The notes beneath the pieces were generated by a model. The model did no database searches. It was not told the DNA's origin and saw only the letters and a list, made by a program, of their open reading frames with translations. This document shows positions 1-11,886 of a stretch of 64,000 nucleotides of DNA, piece by piece. The DNA comes from Achatina immaculata (Eukaryota > Mollusca > Gastropoda > Stylommatophora > Achatinidae). Location of the stretch: contig CM019702.1 in assembly GCA_009760885.1 (NCBI GenBank), forward strand, positions 46,013,550 through 46,077,549. The letters run 5' to 3'. Position 1 is the first letter of the stretch, and the number at the start of each line of letters is the position of its first letter. A program made the translations under genes and the position numbers.

Positions 1-936
1 TATGTGTATATATAGGTGTACTGAATACACGATTTTCCCAGGAAAATGATGGCCAAATATGAATACAAATAGGAGTAATGCAGCAATAGAAACAAAAGAA
101 CTCTCTGAATGTACAAGTGTGCATATATATGAAAGTATTACCATTTGTATAAAAAGAAAATTGATACAAATTTAAAATTAAACATTTAATTTACAGTTAG
201 ACCTTCAGATTCAAAATTAGACAATTTCAGAGACACCTTTCTCAAGCTCAGCAAGATAGCAAATCAGTGAGCCATGGTTGACTACTTATGTCAGGATAGG
301 CATACCATAGCCTGTTGAGACCCTATTCTAACTCCCATCGACGTCTTTGGAAATAGACATTGAGTGGTCTGGCCAAATAAACAGTGATAGAAATGGCAAG
401 GCAAAATTGATTCTAAAAATATGCTGTGCTGAAGACATATATGTTAAGCCATAGGGCTTACGCTGGTGACTGCGCTGCCATTGCTGTTGTAGGTCAGACA
501 CAGATTTCGCACTTTCTTCTCTTTCATTGTTCTGATTGGTTACAGCTAATACTGGACATGGCCTAGAGTGCAGAATATTTTTTCCAACACTACCAGATAA
601 GAAGTTCAGAATTGGAATTTACGTGCTGCTGGTTCAGTTTGTCAGGATTCTTGTGGGTGCTAAGAGTTCATGCACTGTGCTGAAACCCTGCTTCTAAGGA
701 GGAGATTAGAACTCCTGTAGACTTTCCAGAAACAGATCTGTGGAGTCACGGAACCAGAGACAGGAACAGTTTTCATCAGAGTCAGAGTTGGTTCAGATCT
801 ATTTGTTATAGAGTCAGGCAGTAGAAAAGTAGAGGATTCAGAGTCCAGGGCCTGGGGTGCTGACACCAGAACTCAGGTCTGGATGGAATAAGTGATGATG
901 CCCTTTAACATTTTATCATATATTTTATGTTTCCAG
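1..936 (+). other. Presumed intron upstream of the ACBD3-like last exon
   Basis: No coding exon is recognised here. The stretch ends in a pyrimidine-rich acceptor (TTCCAG at 931-936), so at least its 3' part should be the last intron of the gene whose terminal exon starts at 937. Short ORFs on both strands have no recognisable domain. Confidence 0.5.
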
Positions 937-1157
937 GAAACAAAGCAGGAGATGTTGAAAAGGGCCCGACTAAGAAAATTGAAGACAAGCCCCCAACTGA
1001 TGAAATTATACCAGTTTATCGTCGAGACTGCCATGAAGAGGTTTACTGTGGAAGCCATACATATCCTGGTCAAGGTGTCTATCTCCTCAAATTTGACAAC
1101 TCCTACTCTTTATGGCGTTCAAAGACCCTATACTACAGGGTGTATTATTCTAGATAA
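937..1157 (+). CDS. ACBD3: ACBD3 (GCP60)-like Golgi protein, last coding exon (GOLD domain C-terminus)
   Basis: This terminal exon starts after the acceptor at 931-936, in the middle of a codon, and ends at the TAA at 1155-1157. It encodes about 73 residues. The first 20 or so are charged and linker-like. The rest, including [20 protein letters not shown] and later [11 protein letters not shown] followed by YYRVYYSR at the C-terminus, matches the end of the GOLD domain of animal ACBD3/GCP60 as I know it. ACBD3 is a Golgi scaffold that binds giantin and recruits PI4KB; its GOLD domain lies at the extreme C-terminus, as here. Upstream exons lie before the window. The gene name rests on recalled family sequence, but the domain end is distinctive. 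No frameshift or premature stop is seen. Confidence 0.85.
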
Positions 1158-1904
1158 GAATTCCATTCAGATTTATAAAACTTTGCTTTCAAGGATGTAA
1201 TGAATGATAAGATTATAAAAGAATGTCTGGACAAAAACCAAAATCTATTGATTATTAATATTTATAAATTGCTAGACTATTTGTGATAAATTGTTCTAGA
1301 TAGACATATAAAGTAAACATTTTTTTTCCCGTCATCATGTACATTTTAAACACTCATTACATGGCTTTATATGTTGTGATATTTGTGTTTTTTGTTTTCC
1401 CTTATGTAAAAAAAAAAAAAAATCAGTCAATTTCACTTCCCTTCCATATTGTCCTGAAAAGAATCTACTATTCTCATGCAGTGGCACTGTATGAAGTTAT
1501 ATCTAGAATTCTAGAAATAGTCTTCTTTCACAAAATGGTCATATATAGAGATTTACTGTAAAAATAGTCTTCTTTCCCAAAATTATTATATCTACACGTT
1601 TAGAAATGGCCTTCCCTCACAAAGTTATATCTAGAGGCCTAGAAACAGTCTTCTTTGAAAGAATATGTTAGTCATGCAGTTAGTGTTCAGGTTTGTCTGT
1701 AATCTCATACAGTTCCAGACAACCATTTTATAAGCTGCTGCTGCCATAAACAGTGTGACTCTAAGTTCCACAGTAACTAACAAACTGTGAGTAGACTAAA
1801 CACTGTAAAAATCTTGCAAGCTTCAGAGATTGTGTCAGTTAAATAAACATCTTGTGACCTGCATAAGTTTTGATGATTTATTAAAACAAACAGCCAAAAA
1901 AAAA

Positions 1905-1954
<50 letters not shown>

Positions 1955-2164
1955 CAAACCCATGTTTCAGTTTTTATGTATAGGCAGAAACATGAACAAG
2001 AGTATGGATTGTGAGCTTTTGTTTATACAAGTATATTTGTTGGTAAGCATTTTACACATACTGGCAATTTTTGTGTCCATTGACTAAACAAAATGGAATA
2101 TATAATGTCTTTTTAAAATAGGTGAGGGTGGTCACATTATTTATTTAATCATTGACATAATTAT
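1158..2164 (+). other. 3' UTR/flank of the ACBD3-like gene, with poly(A)-(TC)n microsatellite
   Basis: AT-rich sequence after the stop codon. An AATAAA hexamer at 1842-1847 is a candidate polyadenylation signal. A run of A (1896-1910) followed directly by (TC)n to about 1948 is a compound microsatellite. No other gene is seen. Confidence 0.45.
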
Positions 2165-2430
2165 ATGAGGGTGAACCAAGTGAAAGTTAGAAAATGTGAA
2201 CAAATTTCTGACAGAGTAAAATCTTTTAGTGCCAAGGTCCAAGGTCAGCGATGTTGGCAAGCAGGGAGTGCCACTTTCACCAAGCAGAAAGTCAAGAGTA
2301 GCAGATGTCAAGATGCTGACTACATTGCAAACATGCTTCAAGGAAAAAAAATATGTTCTGTCATCCGATTCTTGTCCGCTAAAGGTCTTAATGCCTTGGA
2401 CATCCACCATGAAATATCTGCTGTGTAGAG
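2165..2430 (+). pseudogene. Mariner/Mos1-type transposase N-terminal (HTH) relic
   Basis: The + frame from 2165 ends with SVIRFLSAKGLNALDIHHEI then SAVYE, which resembles the first helix-turn-helix (HTH_48) of mariner-type transposases (XXVIRFLxAxGxxxxEIHxEIxxVYG). It is followed by a frameshift and stop. The upstream part, beginning at a TA followed by a GAGGGTGAACC motif near 2167, may be the terminal inverted repeat side, but no matching second end was found. The DDE domain is absent. It is a different family from the two mariner copies at 3264 and 59177. Confidence 0.4.
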
Positions 2431-2954
2431 GTATGAGTGCGCGTGCAAGGCTTAGGTGTACATTTGGGTTATGAAGTTTCAAGACAGCCATACAAAGTTC
2501 ACATGACTCTCACAGAATTGAGAGGAATAGCATGAGAAGAGATGAGTATTTCAGATAACTATGATGTAATGAGAAGTGGTTAACAATTACATTCTCAGGT
2601 ATGTAAATTTCTTGGGCCTATTAAGTGCAATAGTATCCCTTCAAGATCTTGCCAGATACAGAACTGAGGATGATATGGAATTTATACAGGGATGGCTAAA
2701 GCAAAAGCTTATATGAATGTATTGTGAAATATCAGTCCTGAAAAAGCTGAACTCAGGGAAGATCTGTTCTGGTAGGCAACAGAAGATGAGATGGTACACT
2801 TATTGATGAGGTGCTCACATACAGCAGACAACTGATGGTTTATATCACTCTTGATACAATGTGCACCAACATAACTTCCCTTCAGTGAGTAGGCATAACA
2901 TTTCAGCCCCATAAAAATCAGTCCCTGAATTTTTCACTACTTAAATTGCTAGGG

Positions 2955-4255
2955 TTGTTGTTCCCAATTGGTTGTGTGCGGACCCACTGGCAGTTTGTGG
3001 AACCTGCATTGGGGGTCAGTGACAAAAACCGTCTTTTTTGTTATTTTCACTGTGAAATGTTTAACAACAGATGTTCTGACAGATCCTTTGTGTAAAATAT
3101 TTAACAACAGATGTTTCAACAGATCCTTTGTGTGAACGAAAAACTTTTTTTGCATTCTTCTGATGTGTGCAGTTTTACAGCTTCATTGACAAACTGATAT
3201 GATGGCATCCCGCAGTCGGGCAGTTGTGAGAATATCAATTGCTGTCTATTTGTTTCTGAACTACGAGGGTCATACCGAAAGTAGTGAGCAAAATTTTTTT
3301 TAAAATTAGATTTTATAGATAGAGAAAATATAAATGTATCACCTTATCTGCATCCTTTGCATTTCATGTAGAGGTCACATGACATCACCATCATGTGTCA
3401 CTTGACCATGAGGAGCAGAAACAAAATGATGGGTGCTAAAGTTTCGTTTCGTCAACGTGCTGTTATTGAATTCCTCGTTAAAGAGGAAATCTCCGCTGCT
3501 GAAATTCACCAACTTGCTTATGGAGATGTGTGTATGGGTGCTAGCGGTGTTGGGAGGTGGGTGAAACATTTCAAAGATGGAAACACGAGCATCCAAGATA
3601 TGCCTCGCAGCGGTCATCCTCGAACTACCTTCGCTAAATGCAACGTGGAAAAGGTTGATGACATCATTAAAGAAGACAGACATGTCACAGTATCTGAAAC
3701 CACTGTAAATCTTGGAATAGGACTCAATATAGTATAAGAAATGATTGAAACCCTAGGCTATAGAAAAGTTTGTGCCTGCTAGGTCCCACAGGGGAGAACA
3801 TCCAGAAAGCAGTGCATCTGTTTCATCGGTCAGCTGGAACGGAATTCTATCTGGAGGGTATTTTCAAACTTGCAGAGCGGTGAGAAAAATGTGTGCAGAG
3901 ATATGGAGATTATGTTGAAAAGTGAAGAAAAGGATTCAGGTTAAGGTGATACATTTATATTTTCTTTATCTATAAATTCTTATTTTTACAAAATTGTTGC
4001 TTGCAACTTTCAGTATGACCCTCATACATTATTGTCATTTTGAAAATTCACCAAGTTTGTATGGTGTTTTTAGTGTAGTGTAGCATTCACTCATTAAAGG
4101 TTTCACACATTTTCTGACAAAAAAATTCTTTTGAATGTAAAGCACATAGCTGAGCTGTCATACAGATATGTAACTTTTCCAAAGTATGGGGGTCCCTGGC
4201 CTGGGTTTTGAAATAGCAAGGGGGTCTGCATATTTTTGGTAATTGGGAACCACTG
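2955..4255. mobile_element. Non-autonomous hAT-like element, interrupted by a mariner
   Basis: The left end (TTGTTGTTCCCAATT from 2955) and the reverse complement of the right end (CAGTGGTTCCCAATT at 4255) form imperfect hAT-style terminal repeats of the CAGTGGTTCCCAA type. The flanks are TGCTAGGG (2947-2954) and TGCTGGGG (4256-4263), an 8-bp target duplication with 7 matches, the size expected for hAT. Without the nested mariner the element is about 540 bp and has no transposase. Inside it, 3057-3150 holds two imperfect copies of a roughly 48-bp unit containing TTTAACAACAGATGTT. Confidence 0.6.
3264..4024 (+). mobile_element. Mariner-like element copy M1 (internally deleted, dead transposase)
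   Basis: Terminal inverted repeats CGAGGGTCATACCGAAAGT (left) and its imperfect complement at the right end (to 4024) are flanked by TA at 3262-3263 and 4025-4026, the mariner target duplication. The + strand ORF from 3393 carries the N-terminal HTH (FRQRAVIEFLVKEEISAAEI), the MGASGVGRWVKHFKDG segment and the second HTH (VTVSETTVNLGIGLNIV), then stops at 3735. Compared with copy M2 at 59177 it lacks about 175 bp of the middle: the join at about 3788 sits at a shared CACAG. No DDE catalytic domain remains. It is inserted inside the hAT element at 2955-4255. Confidence 0.85.
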
Positions 4256-4832
4256 TGCTGGGGCATTAAGATGGAAGATGTGGGCATAAAATACTCTTGC
4301 ATTTCCAGTTTTCTGTATGGCTCGTCGGCGTTGAAATAGTTGTTTTTTTTTGGGGGGGGGTTGTTTTTTTTAACATTAAGAAATATAAACCATTATTTGG
4401 TTTTTTGTTTTTTTTTTTAATGAAGATTGTTAAGAAACTCTTTCAGAGCATTTTTTTTTTTTTTTTTGCTATGACTTCCATTATGCTTTTGTACATTTGT
4501 CATAGATTATACTTTGCAAGTCATTTTGTAATTTTTTAAAAGACATTTGGCAGAATTTGGTTAGAGAAGTGAATAAGTGTTTTCCAAGCACTTTCAATAC
4601 AGCTATTAACCTGTATCATTTTTTTTTTTTTAATAAACAAGCAATTGTTTACCTGAAAGATTTCTTGTATTTTAGGACACAGTCTATATAGAAGTTAGTT
4701 TTGTCTGTCATGTGAGCAGTAGTCCTATAATTGTGCCTATGTTTTTGCTTACTTTACCATAATTGGTATAAAGTCAAAGAGCAGAAAAGTACTGGGAATA
4801 TGGAAAAGAAGTACATAATATCTTCATTGACT
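4256..4832. other. No gene seen; T-rich low-complexity DNA
   Basis: Several T homopolymers (4340-4480 and 4620-4632) and AT-rich sequence. Short ORFs are T-tract artefacts rich in Phe. Confidence 0.4.
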
Positions 4833-5775
4833 TCCTAATAAATTAATCAGTTTGACCAGAATATGCATGGAGGATGCACAAAATATAGTAATATATAAAG
4901 GAAGAAAGTCAGAACCCTTCTATATAAGAACTGACTTAAAACAGGGTGATACATTATCTCCATTACTATTCAACCTAGTAGTAGATAAGGTAATCAGAAA
5001 AGCAAAAGAAGAACAAGCTAAAATATTGGGAAATGCTGATGACATCAACCTTGTGGGGGGAAACTGCAAGAAGTCATCAGTACCTGCATACACCTGAGAG
5101 ATGTGGCACTAAAAGTGGACGGCCATTAACCAAGATAAGACAGAGTATTTAAAGATATCAAGAGACCAGAGGCAGAATGGTCCATATATAAATGTTGGAG
5201 ATATGATCATTAGGAAAGCAGAAACATACAAATATCCAGGCACAACCTTCAACAGAAGCAACATAGTAAGCGAAGAAGTTAAAAGCAGAGTACAGATAGG
5301 GAATAAAATATACTTCATGTCGCAGCACCTGTTAAAATCCAAAACACCAAAATAACAGTCTACAAAATTATAATAAGACCAGCCATCATGTATGGATCAG
5401 AAACATGGAGTACAACAAAGAAAGATGAACAACAATTGCAGATCTTTGAGAACAAGATCCTAAGAAGAATCTTTGAGCCGATAAAGGATACCAACAATGG
5501 AGAATGGAGAGCTAGAAAGAACACTGAACTGAACAGCTTATTTAAATCACAACACATTATAAATGTCTTGTAACTGAACAGACTACACTGGTTGGGCCAT
5601 GTAGAAAGAATGGAAAAGAACAGACAATTGAAGATTATGTATGCACGAGAGATGAGGGAAACAAGATGAAGGGGTAGACCAAGACAGAGAGAAGATTAGG
5701 AATAGAGAGGAATGGAGGCAAACTTTACAGCAGTGACCCTTACTAGCTCGGAAAGCTGAAGAAGAAGATCAGTAG
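4833..5775 (+). pseudogene. Non-LTR retrotransposon relic E: reverse transcriptase to C-terminus
   Basis: The reading frame from about 4833 (PNKLISLTRICMED, then DLKQGDTLSPLLFNLVVD) is the RT core motif of endonuclease-type non-LTR elements. The catalytic YADD box is decayed to NADD (about 5032). Further on, in shifted frames, follow a Tyr-rich segment with MYGSETW (about 5388), LRRIFEPI, RLHWLGHVERM (about 5583) and GRPRQRE. The end at about 5745-5770 reads LARKAEEED over a (GAA)n-like tail. There are several frameshifts and stops, so the copy is dead and 5'-truncated. Confidence 0.8.
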
Positions 5776-6039
5776 ATTATATTCTTAATATCAATACAGC
5801 ATTTAGAAGCATTCTGCCTCCAGAAGACTATTTTTACCATAAGTACAAGGAATATCTCATCTTCCTGAAGGATGAATGAAGTATTTTAATGTACATTTTC
5901 TTTTTTCAACGGTATTGAGTGGTAAAGCATCTTTATTTGGTGAAAAAAATTCAAAGTTTCAACTTTCATGTCCTTCAGACAAAACAAGTAACATCTAACA
6001 GCATATTTATATACATAAATTATGAATGTTTATAGTTCC

Positions 6040-6450
6040 TCAGAAGCATTTACAGTGGCTTTACTGTCCAGGGCATGCAGGAGTACATGGCAATGATGTG
6101 GGAAATACACTTGCTGGACAGGCTAAAATAAGTGCCAGACTGACAACGGTCAGAAGGCGACATTGCTGAGGCTGTATTGGACAGACTGCTGGAAAATGAA
6201 GAGCGGGAATTGAAGAACGACGTAGATCTGAAGAGACTGCTGGAGCTAGGACAAATTAAAGGTGATGGCATGATATCTGAACTGTGTGACAGAAAATGCA
6301 TCATAAACAACCAGTATTTGACTGGCACTGCTAGCAAACATACTCTTTGGTGGATATGGCAGATGGGATTGTCCCGAATGCAGTGAAGCCAGAGTCTGAA
6401 TTTGTAACCTTGAACCTGTTTACAGTGGTATTGAGACAGTTACCTATGAA
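6040..6450 (+). pseudogene. Retrotransposon RNase H domain relic J
   Basis: Read in two frames, this contains YCPGHAGVHGNDVGNTLAG (about 6064), the typical 3' part of an RNase H domain of non-LTR elements. After a frame change follow AVLDRLLENEERELKNDVDL, LLELGQIKGDGMISE, NNQYLTGTASKHTLW and MADGIVPNAV, matching the tail region found in many molluscan retroelement proteins as I recall them. Frameshifts and stops show it is dead. The preceding RT part is not present. Confidence 0.7.
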
Positions 6451-7152
6451 ATGTTATGCACTGTAGAAAACAAGAAGAAAAAAAAGAAAATAAGTTTAGA
6501 TGCTACTGAAGAAGCTAAGTGCAGGATAATGCTCTTGTCTTGTCAGGCTTTGTTTTGCTTAGTGAAGTGCTTCATTGGAAACAAAATTAGTGTCAGTGTG
6601 TGAATTTTTCCATTGTATTCTGTTAAGTTACAGCTATCATAATTACTTTAGATGAAGGTTACATTTGTCATAATTACTTTAGACAAAAGTATTTATAAAT
6701 TCTATTCAATTATTACTTGCTACGTTTTAAAAATCAAATATTATGATATCAGTGTATCCAGTTTTTTAAAAAATAATTTTGTTCACTTTTATTAACACAG
6801 ACTGGAAAAAGAATTGATCAAAGTCTTTTAAAATTATATGATTAGTATCTGATTTTGTGCTAATGTTATATAACTTTTTATATAACAGCCTAGGAATTTT
6901 TCTATCCTTCAGTTGAACAAAACGAAATGTAATTACTTGTAGAAATGATTTAAAATGTTAGAATAAAGTGCTGTGGTTACGAGGTAATTTATGTCACTGC
7001 TGTTGATGCAGGATAAATTTAAGACACAGAAAAGCTACATCCCTGTTGCAATAGATAGTTGGTGCAGTTTTAACTTTCTGCTGTGTTGGTCAGGAAAATT
7101 TTTAACAAGAAAAAAAGTTGTCATAATAATTATTATTTTCTCTGTAGGAAAC
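6451..7152. other. No gene seen; AT-rich intergenic DNA
   Basis: AT-rich. A short duplicated phrase (CATAATTACTTTAGA, about 6638 and 6670) is the only structure noticed. Confidence 0.4.
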
Positions 7153-7396
7153 TTTTTTTTTATTTTATGTATTGTAGCGGTAAAGATCTTTTTTTTTTTA
7201 TTTTATGTATTGTAGCAGTAAAGATCTTTTTTTTTTTTATTTTATGTATTGTAGCGGTAAAGATCTTTTTTTTTTTTATTTTATGTATTGTAGCAGTAAA
7301 GATCTTTTTTTTTTTTATTTTATGTATTGTAGCGGTAAAGATCTTTTTTATTTTTATTTTATGTATTGTAGCAGTAAAGATCTTTTTTTTTTTTCT
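7153..7396. repeat. 39-bp minisatellite, 6 copies with a dimeric pattern
   Basis: Six copies of a T-tract plus TATGTATTGTAGCRGTAAAG unit (period 38-39 bp). The R position alternates strictly G,A,G,A,G,A, so the array is three copies of a roughly 78-bp dimer. It stays open in several frames, which produces artefactual Phe/Ile/Cys-rich ORFs. Confidence 0.9.
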
Positions 7397-8190
7397 TCAG
7401 TTCAGGTGTAAATAATTTTCAGAATCCTTAACCACTGATTTGAAAATGTAGCTAAAAAATAGAACATGCACATTTTATTTTGGTCAACAGAGTTAAATTA
7501 TTTTTTTCCTCTTTATGTAGTTAGAAAGACACTTTATTGTCATTTACAAGGTGGGTTTGTGTTTGTGGTTTATTCTTGCAAGAGGGGAGCGTTATTTTGG
7601 TTCTTTGTTATAATTCCACATCACTATTCCCTTTTTTTTATTTTGTATGTACATATTATGTATCTTGTCACAAACTGAAATGACAAGAAGATAAATTGTA
7701 TCTGAATTCATCAGTAGATTTAAGTAGGTCATAAAATTGCTTATTGCTTCACACTTTTGTCTTTACTTCAGGTGGTCATGTGCTTTATTCTCAGTCTGTA
7801 GTTGTTGCCCCATTGAGGATCCTTCAGTCTGTACTTTAACTGTTAGACTGCCATTAATGATTTAAACAGATTTTTAAAAAAAGAATGTTAAAAAGAAATA
7901 ACAGCAATCAAATGATTTTTTTTTTTCTGTGTAGTTCGGAGTTCATAGTTTTATAAACTGGTGTGAATGCTATTTACACATCGCATCATTTTTCAGTAAA
8001 ACATGATGATCATGAAAAATAATAAAAAATGTTAATGGTTCTTGGGTGTTGTTTCAACATCAAGGGGTTAATATGAAAACTAGTTAAGCCTTGTTACGTA
8101 TGACTGATAAGGAACTGGAAATATCACTTTTATTTGCATCTGTGCAATTTTCTAACAAAAGAAAAAAAAAACATAAAAATACACTTGTTT
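7397..8190. other. No gene seen
   Basis: AT-rich DNA with T homopolymers at about 7501, 7630 and 7918. No domain or repeat family recognised. Confidence 0.4.
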
Positions 8191-8253
8191 GGGATTGAAC
8201 TCACAACCTTTATCTCACTGTGCACACAACTTTACCACTGCACCAAGAGCCTT
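8191..8253 (-). repeat. tRNA-derived SINE head or tRNA pseudogene
   Basis: On the minus strand, an A-box-like TGGTGCAGTGG and a B-box-like GAGTTCAATCC lie in tRNA-like spacing, ending in CCC. The sequence then runs into AT-rich DNA and a T run (complement of the A tract at 8162-8170) that could end a pol III transcript. A good four-arm tRNA fold was not found by eye, so a SINE or pseudogene is more likely than a working tRNA. Confidence 0.5.
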
Positions 8254-8892
8254 TGAACAATATGTAGTTTTACCATCAAAAGTTTTTTTTTTTTAATTGC
8301 TAAGAAGAAAAATCATTTAGAAAGTTCCAAGTGTGTATTACATATATGTCAGTAAATAGAAAATTCAGTTGAAGGTCCAGAAATTCACAAGCACAGACAT
8401 TCATTCTCCTGACCAGACAGTATGACTGAGGAAATTATGTAGATAGATGACAGCTTTCTATCAGTAAAATAGTTTGCCTATAGGTTGAGCATGCTGTTTA
8501 TGTCAGGGGTCCTTGACCTTGAGTGTCAAATAGCATTTTTTTTCTTCTGCTTAAATCTGAAGAATAATAACTACAAGCATCATGGTCACTACATGGTTAT
8601 AGCAGTTTTTGAGGTGACCTCTGAACTTTATAGGTTCTTTTTATGTAGGCCAGCATGTAGTATATATAAACCATAGGTTTACATATTTGTGTGTTTTATG
8701 TGTGCCATTATCTACCATTCCACTGCCTAATTTAGTGCACTAGTATTATATTGTGATTAGATTTATTCCCACATTCTGCATGGATACATTACTTGAGAAA
8801 TGAGTAAACAGAATTATGTTAGTTTAATTTATAAGAATGACTGGGTGCTGAGGGATCTGTGAAATCGGTTTGTAGATAATACGTGAATGTAG
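8254..8892. other. No gene seen
   Basis: AT-rich sequence without recognisable coding or repeat content. Confidence 0.4.
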
Positions 8893-9199
8893 TCCTGTTG
8901 CGCCACAGAGCCATATAGGGATATGGTGTTAGTGGCCATATTTTCCTTGAATTGACCCGACAGCACACTAAAGGATCTTGAATGAATGGATGATCTTTAT
9001 TTTTAAAGGGTAAAGAATTGGGCACGCAGGCCCGTCTTACATTCTGCCGTTCATCACTCCATCTTAATGATGTATTCAGCACCACACCTTGTCAGCCTTT
9101 CCTTCCCCAGCTCTTGGAAGAGCTGGGTTCCTGGGGGCTTGAACATTTGACCTCCTCATGTGAAACCAGCACATCTCAACCACCGTGCCACTTGGGTGA
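8893..9199 (-). repeat. tRNA-derived SINE copy S1 with conserved hairpin and 3' domain
   Basis: Read on the minus strand from about 9199: an A box (GTGGCACGGTGG), a B box (ATGTTCAAGCC), then a perfect 10-bp-stem hairpin (9106-9127; arm CCCAGCTCTT, loop GG), a variable middle, and a conserved 3' part with GGAAAATATGG and CTAACACCATATCCC. The same layout occurs at 42757 (+) and 49485 (-), and the 3' part alone at 34548. Confidence 0.75.
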
Positions 9200-10548
9200 T
9201 AATTTTTTGAGACCAACACACATTTATATAACATTTTCATGAAGTGCTCAGGGTTTATCATGAGGGAATCCTTATCAGAAAAGGGATGATAATGGCAGAG
9301 TAACACTCTGCTGGTAACAAGACAAAAAATTTGGAAGAAAAAAAGATGGCACTTGGCACAGAGAGGCATAATTGCCTGTGTTAGACAACTTAATAACTGA
9401 GTAGAAAGATTTGTTTTAGTACAGATTTTAATGAGAAACAAACAGCTACAGTATCTGTGAAATTGGCTTTGAGTGGGAGGAAAAAGTGTAGTGTACCATT
9501 TCATTAATGGTCACGTGAGTAGAAGACACTCTTGTATACTTTTCTGTCATTTTATTTTTGTAACTGTCAGAGAATGAGTGAATATTCATGTTTTTGTTAA
9601 TTCACATGACACAGTATTTTTTTTTTTTTTTTTGGTATTTTAACATCTGTAAATTTTGTCTTCATCTTCAGCAGAACTAAAGATGAGATTATGGATTGTG
9701 ACAGTGGGAATAATTTACTTTGTTGTTCAGTGCTTTGCTCAGACTTTCAGCACATTATGTAACTATATTGTTAACAGCATATATCTGCATCCTCCAGAGC
9801 TTATCATATGACATCCATCTTCATTTCACTATTACTGTGTGTAAAAAAAAAATAAATAAATAAATGAACATCTGTATCATAAAATAATATCTAATGTGAG
9901 TCACGTTACATTGATGTGTAAGATGTTTTTGTAAACATAACATTGTGCCCTTAGAGAAATAAAATATGATGGATTGTTCCTCTGTCTTACATAGTTGTGT
10001 TTTTTTTTCAGAATCTTTGTTCAGATGTAAATTTTTTTAAAGCATATAGTTTCTTTTTTGTTGATGAACTAATTTTATTCTTCATTTTGATTTCACATAA
10101 TCTGTATGCAGGTTAATTTAGCATTTAAAAACAATAGGAAAAAAACTTTACTATAGTAACAGTTCAAAAAATGTTAGTAGTAACAAAGTTTTTCCAGTCA
10201 TATTTTGTATTAAAGTCACTTTCAACAGTTTTTACCTCAGTGATTATGTATATTTTATATATAATATATATAAAACACAATACTTGTCCTTTTATATTGA
10301 AAGTATAGTTTTTGCCAGAATGCGTAAGGTCAGTGCTTATTTTTCAGTGGTGTCCAGGACCTTTTCATTCAGCAAAAGTGTGAAGCGGCGTCCATACATT
10401 CCACGTTGAATTGTTTATATTATTGTGATGTAGTATTCCCTAAAACTAAACAAATTTTGGTTTCATTGTTTCAGCCAGGGTCACTTCTTCATTTTTTTTT
10501 TTTAAATTTTGTTGAGTACTTATTGTGTGGATAAAGTAAACTATATAA
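9200..10548. other. No gene seen; AT-rich intergenic DNA
   Basis: Contains a T run (9617-9634), an A run with (TAAA)n (9843-9864) and a short TA-rich palindromic stretch (10246-10275). No coding evidence. Confidence 0.4.
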
Positions 10549-10732
10549 CAGTAGTTCCCAAACTTATTTTTCAAGATTTCCCCACCTTGCTTCTCAGACC
10601 ATACACCCCTACCACCCAATACCATATATGCATCTTAGTTGGTTCTGATGCCCTTCACTTTTCTCTTACCATCCCCTGGTAACTTCCCAATGCCTGGTGG
10701 GTAGCTGGTACCACCAGATGTGGGAACCATTG
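10549..10732. mobile_element. 184-bp hAT-type MITE
   Basis: Ends CAGTAGTTCCCAAAC (10549) and, reverse-complemented, CAATGGTTCCCACAT (10732) form hAT-like terminal inverted repeats. Flanks CTATATAA (10541-10548) and CTATATAG (10733-10740) are an 8-bp target duplication with 7 matches. No coding capacity. Confidence 0.75.
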
Positions 10733-10740
10733 CTATATAG

Positions 10741-11495
10741 CTTAAGTGAGGAACCATGTAACAGAGAATAAATAGTTTGAGAGCCACAACCAACAGCTGA
10801 GGCTCAGTAGAGTACACTGATAAATGGACTGTATATTTTAGAAGAAAAAGAAGTATTCATTGGTTAAAATAGATAATATCCAGGCAGTTTTCAAATAAAA
10901 ATTCAAAGATATTGTGAAGAAGTGTTGTTTATGTCTCTGGATGGGTTTTTTTTTTGGGGGGGGGGGGTGTTTAGTTTTTTTGTTGGATGTTTCAATTTCC
11001 CAGGCATATCTCATGTTTTATAGATGTGAATTCTCAAATTTTGTGTAGACCTTTCTGTACAGAATTTCTTCACATAAGCTTTCCTGTCAGTGCCATTATA
11101 TGTAATAAAAGTATGCAAGTTAAATTCAGCAAAATATAATTTTATGATTGACAGAATTCAGATCAGGCCAGTTGTAGTTTGATCTGCACATATTCTGAGA
11201 CTGAACTGTTTGCTTAGCATCCTCATTACAAGGAAATACATGACAAGCTTTTGGGTTTGTTTGGTTTGTTTTTTTTTTTTAACCTATGATAGTCCTTCCT
11301 GGCCTGTCAGTTTTATGAACATAACCATTAATGTTTCTTTCTTTTTTTTTTTTTTTCAAACTAATTCATGTGACCTGCCTTTCTCTGTATAGCACTGTCT
11401 TGACAGTCATCTCATGGTCTAGACAGAATGTCTTCAGTGAATGTGGCTGAACACCCACTGCCTCCTCACACCCTTACTCTCCACCAAAAATGTCC
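10741..11495. other. No gene seen
   Basis: AT-rich; a T8-G11 homopolymer junction at about 10949-10967 and T runs at about 11269 and 11341. No repeat family recognised. Confidence 0.4.
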
Positions 11496-11886
11496 AGACA
11501 TTATTGTCTTCCTTGGGCCATCATGTAAACATACTCAGAAGAGAGGCATAGCTTTCCTGGCTTTCGATAATGATCTAAACAGTAGCGAAGCCTTAGTGAT
11601 ATAAGTTAGGCACCTTATGCTGACTGCATTTTGCTTTTTAATTTGCAAATTATTACGAAAGGGTAGTCATGTGCCACATCGGTGTACATTTCTTCAGTTC
11701 ATATTGTTTTTTCAAGTGAAAACCAGGTTGTGTTATATCCTGTCATCTGTTACCCATTTTCCCATTCTTATTGTGTTAATTAATTGTGATTTTCTTCAGT
11801 CTTTTTTTTCCTTTACAAATTTTCTTTCAGTAACATTTATCATGTCTTTGCTTAGCATGGCTTATAACCAGCCTATAGCTTTTCCT

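Noticed and set aside
892..1200. 102-codon + frame overlapping the ACBD3 exon
   Set aside because: It is a shadow frame. The real exon is in the frame ending at 1157, which matches the GOLD domain.
7083..7415. 110- and 68-codon ORFs in the 39-bp minisatellite
   Set aside because: Repeat-driven Phe/Ile/Cys-rich frames.
8191..8253. Functional tRNA gene
   Set aside because: A and B boxes are present, but the acceptor stem and a clean cloverleaf could not be found.
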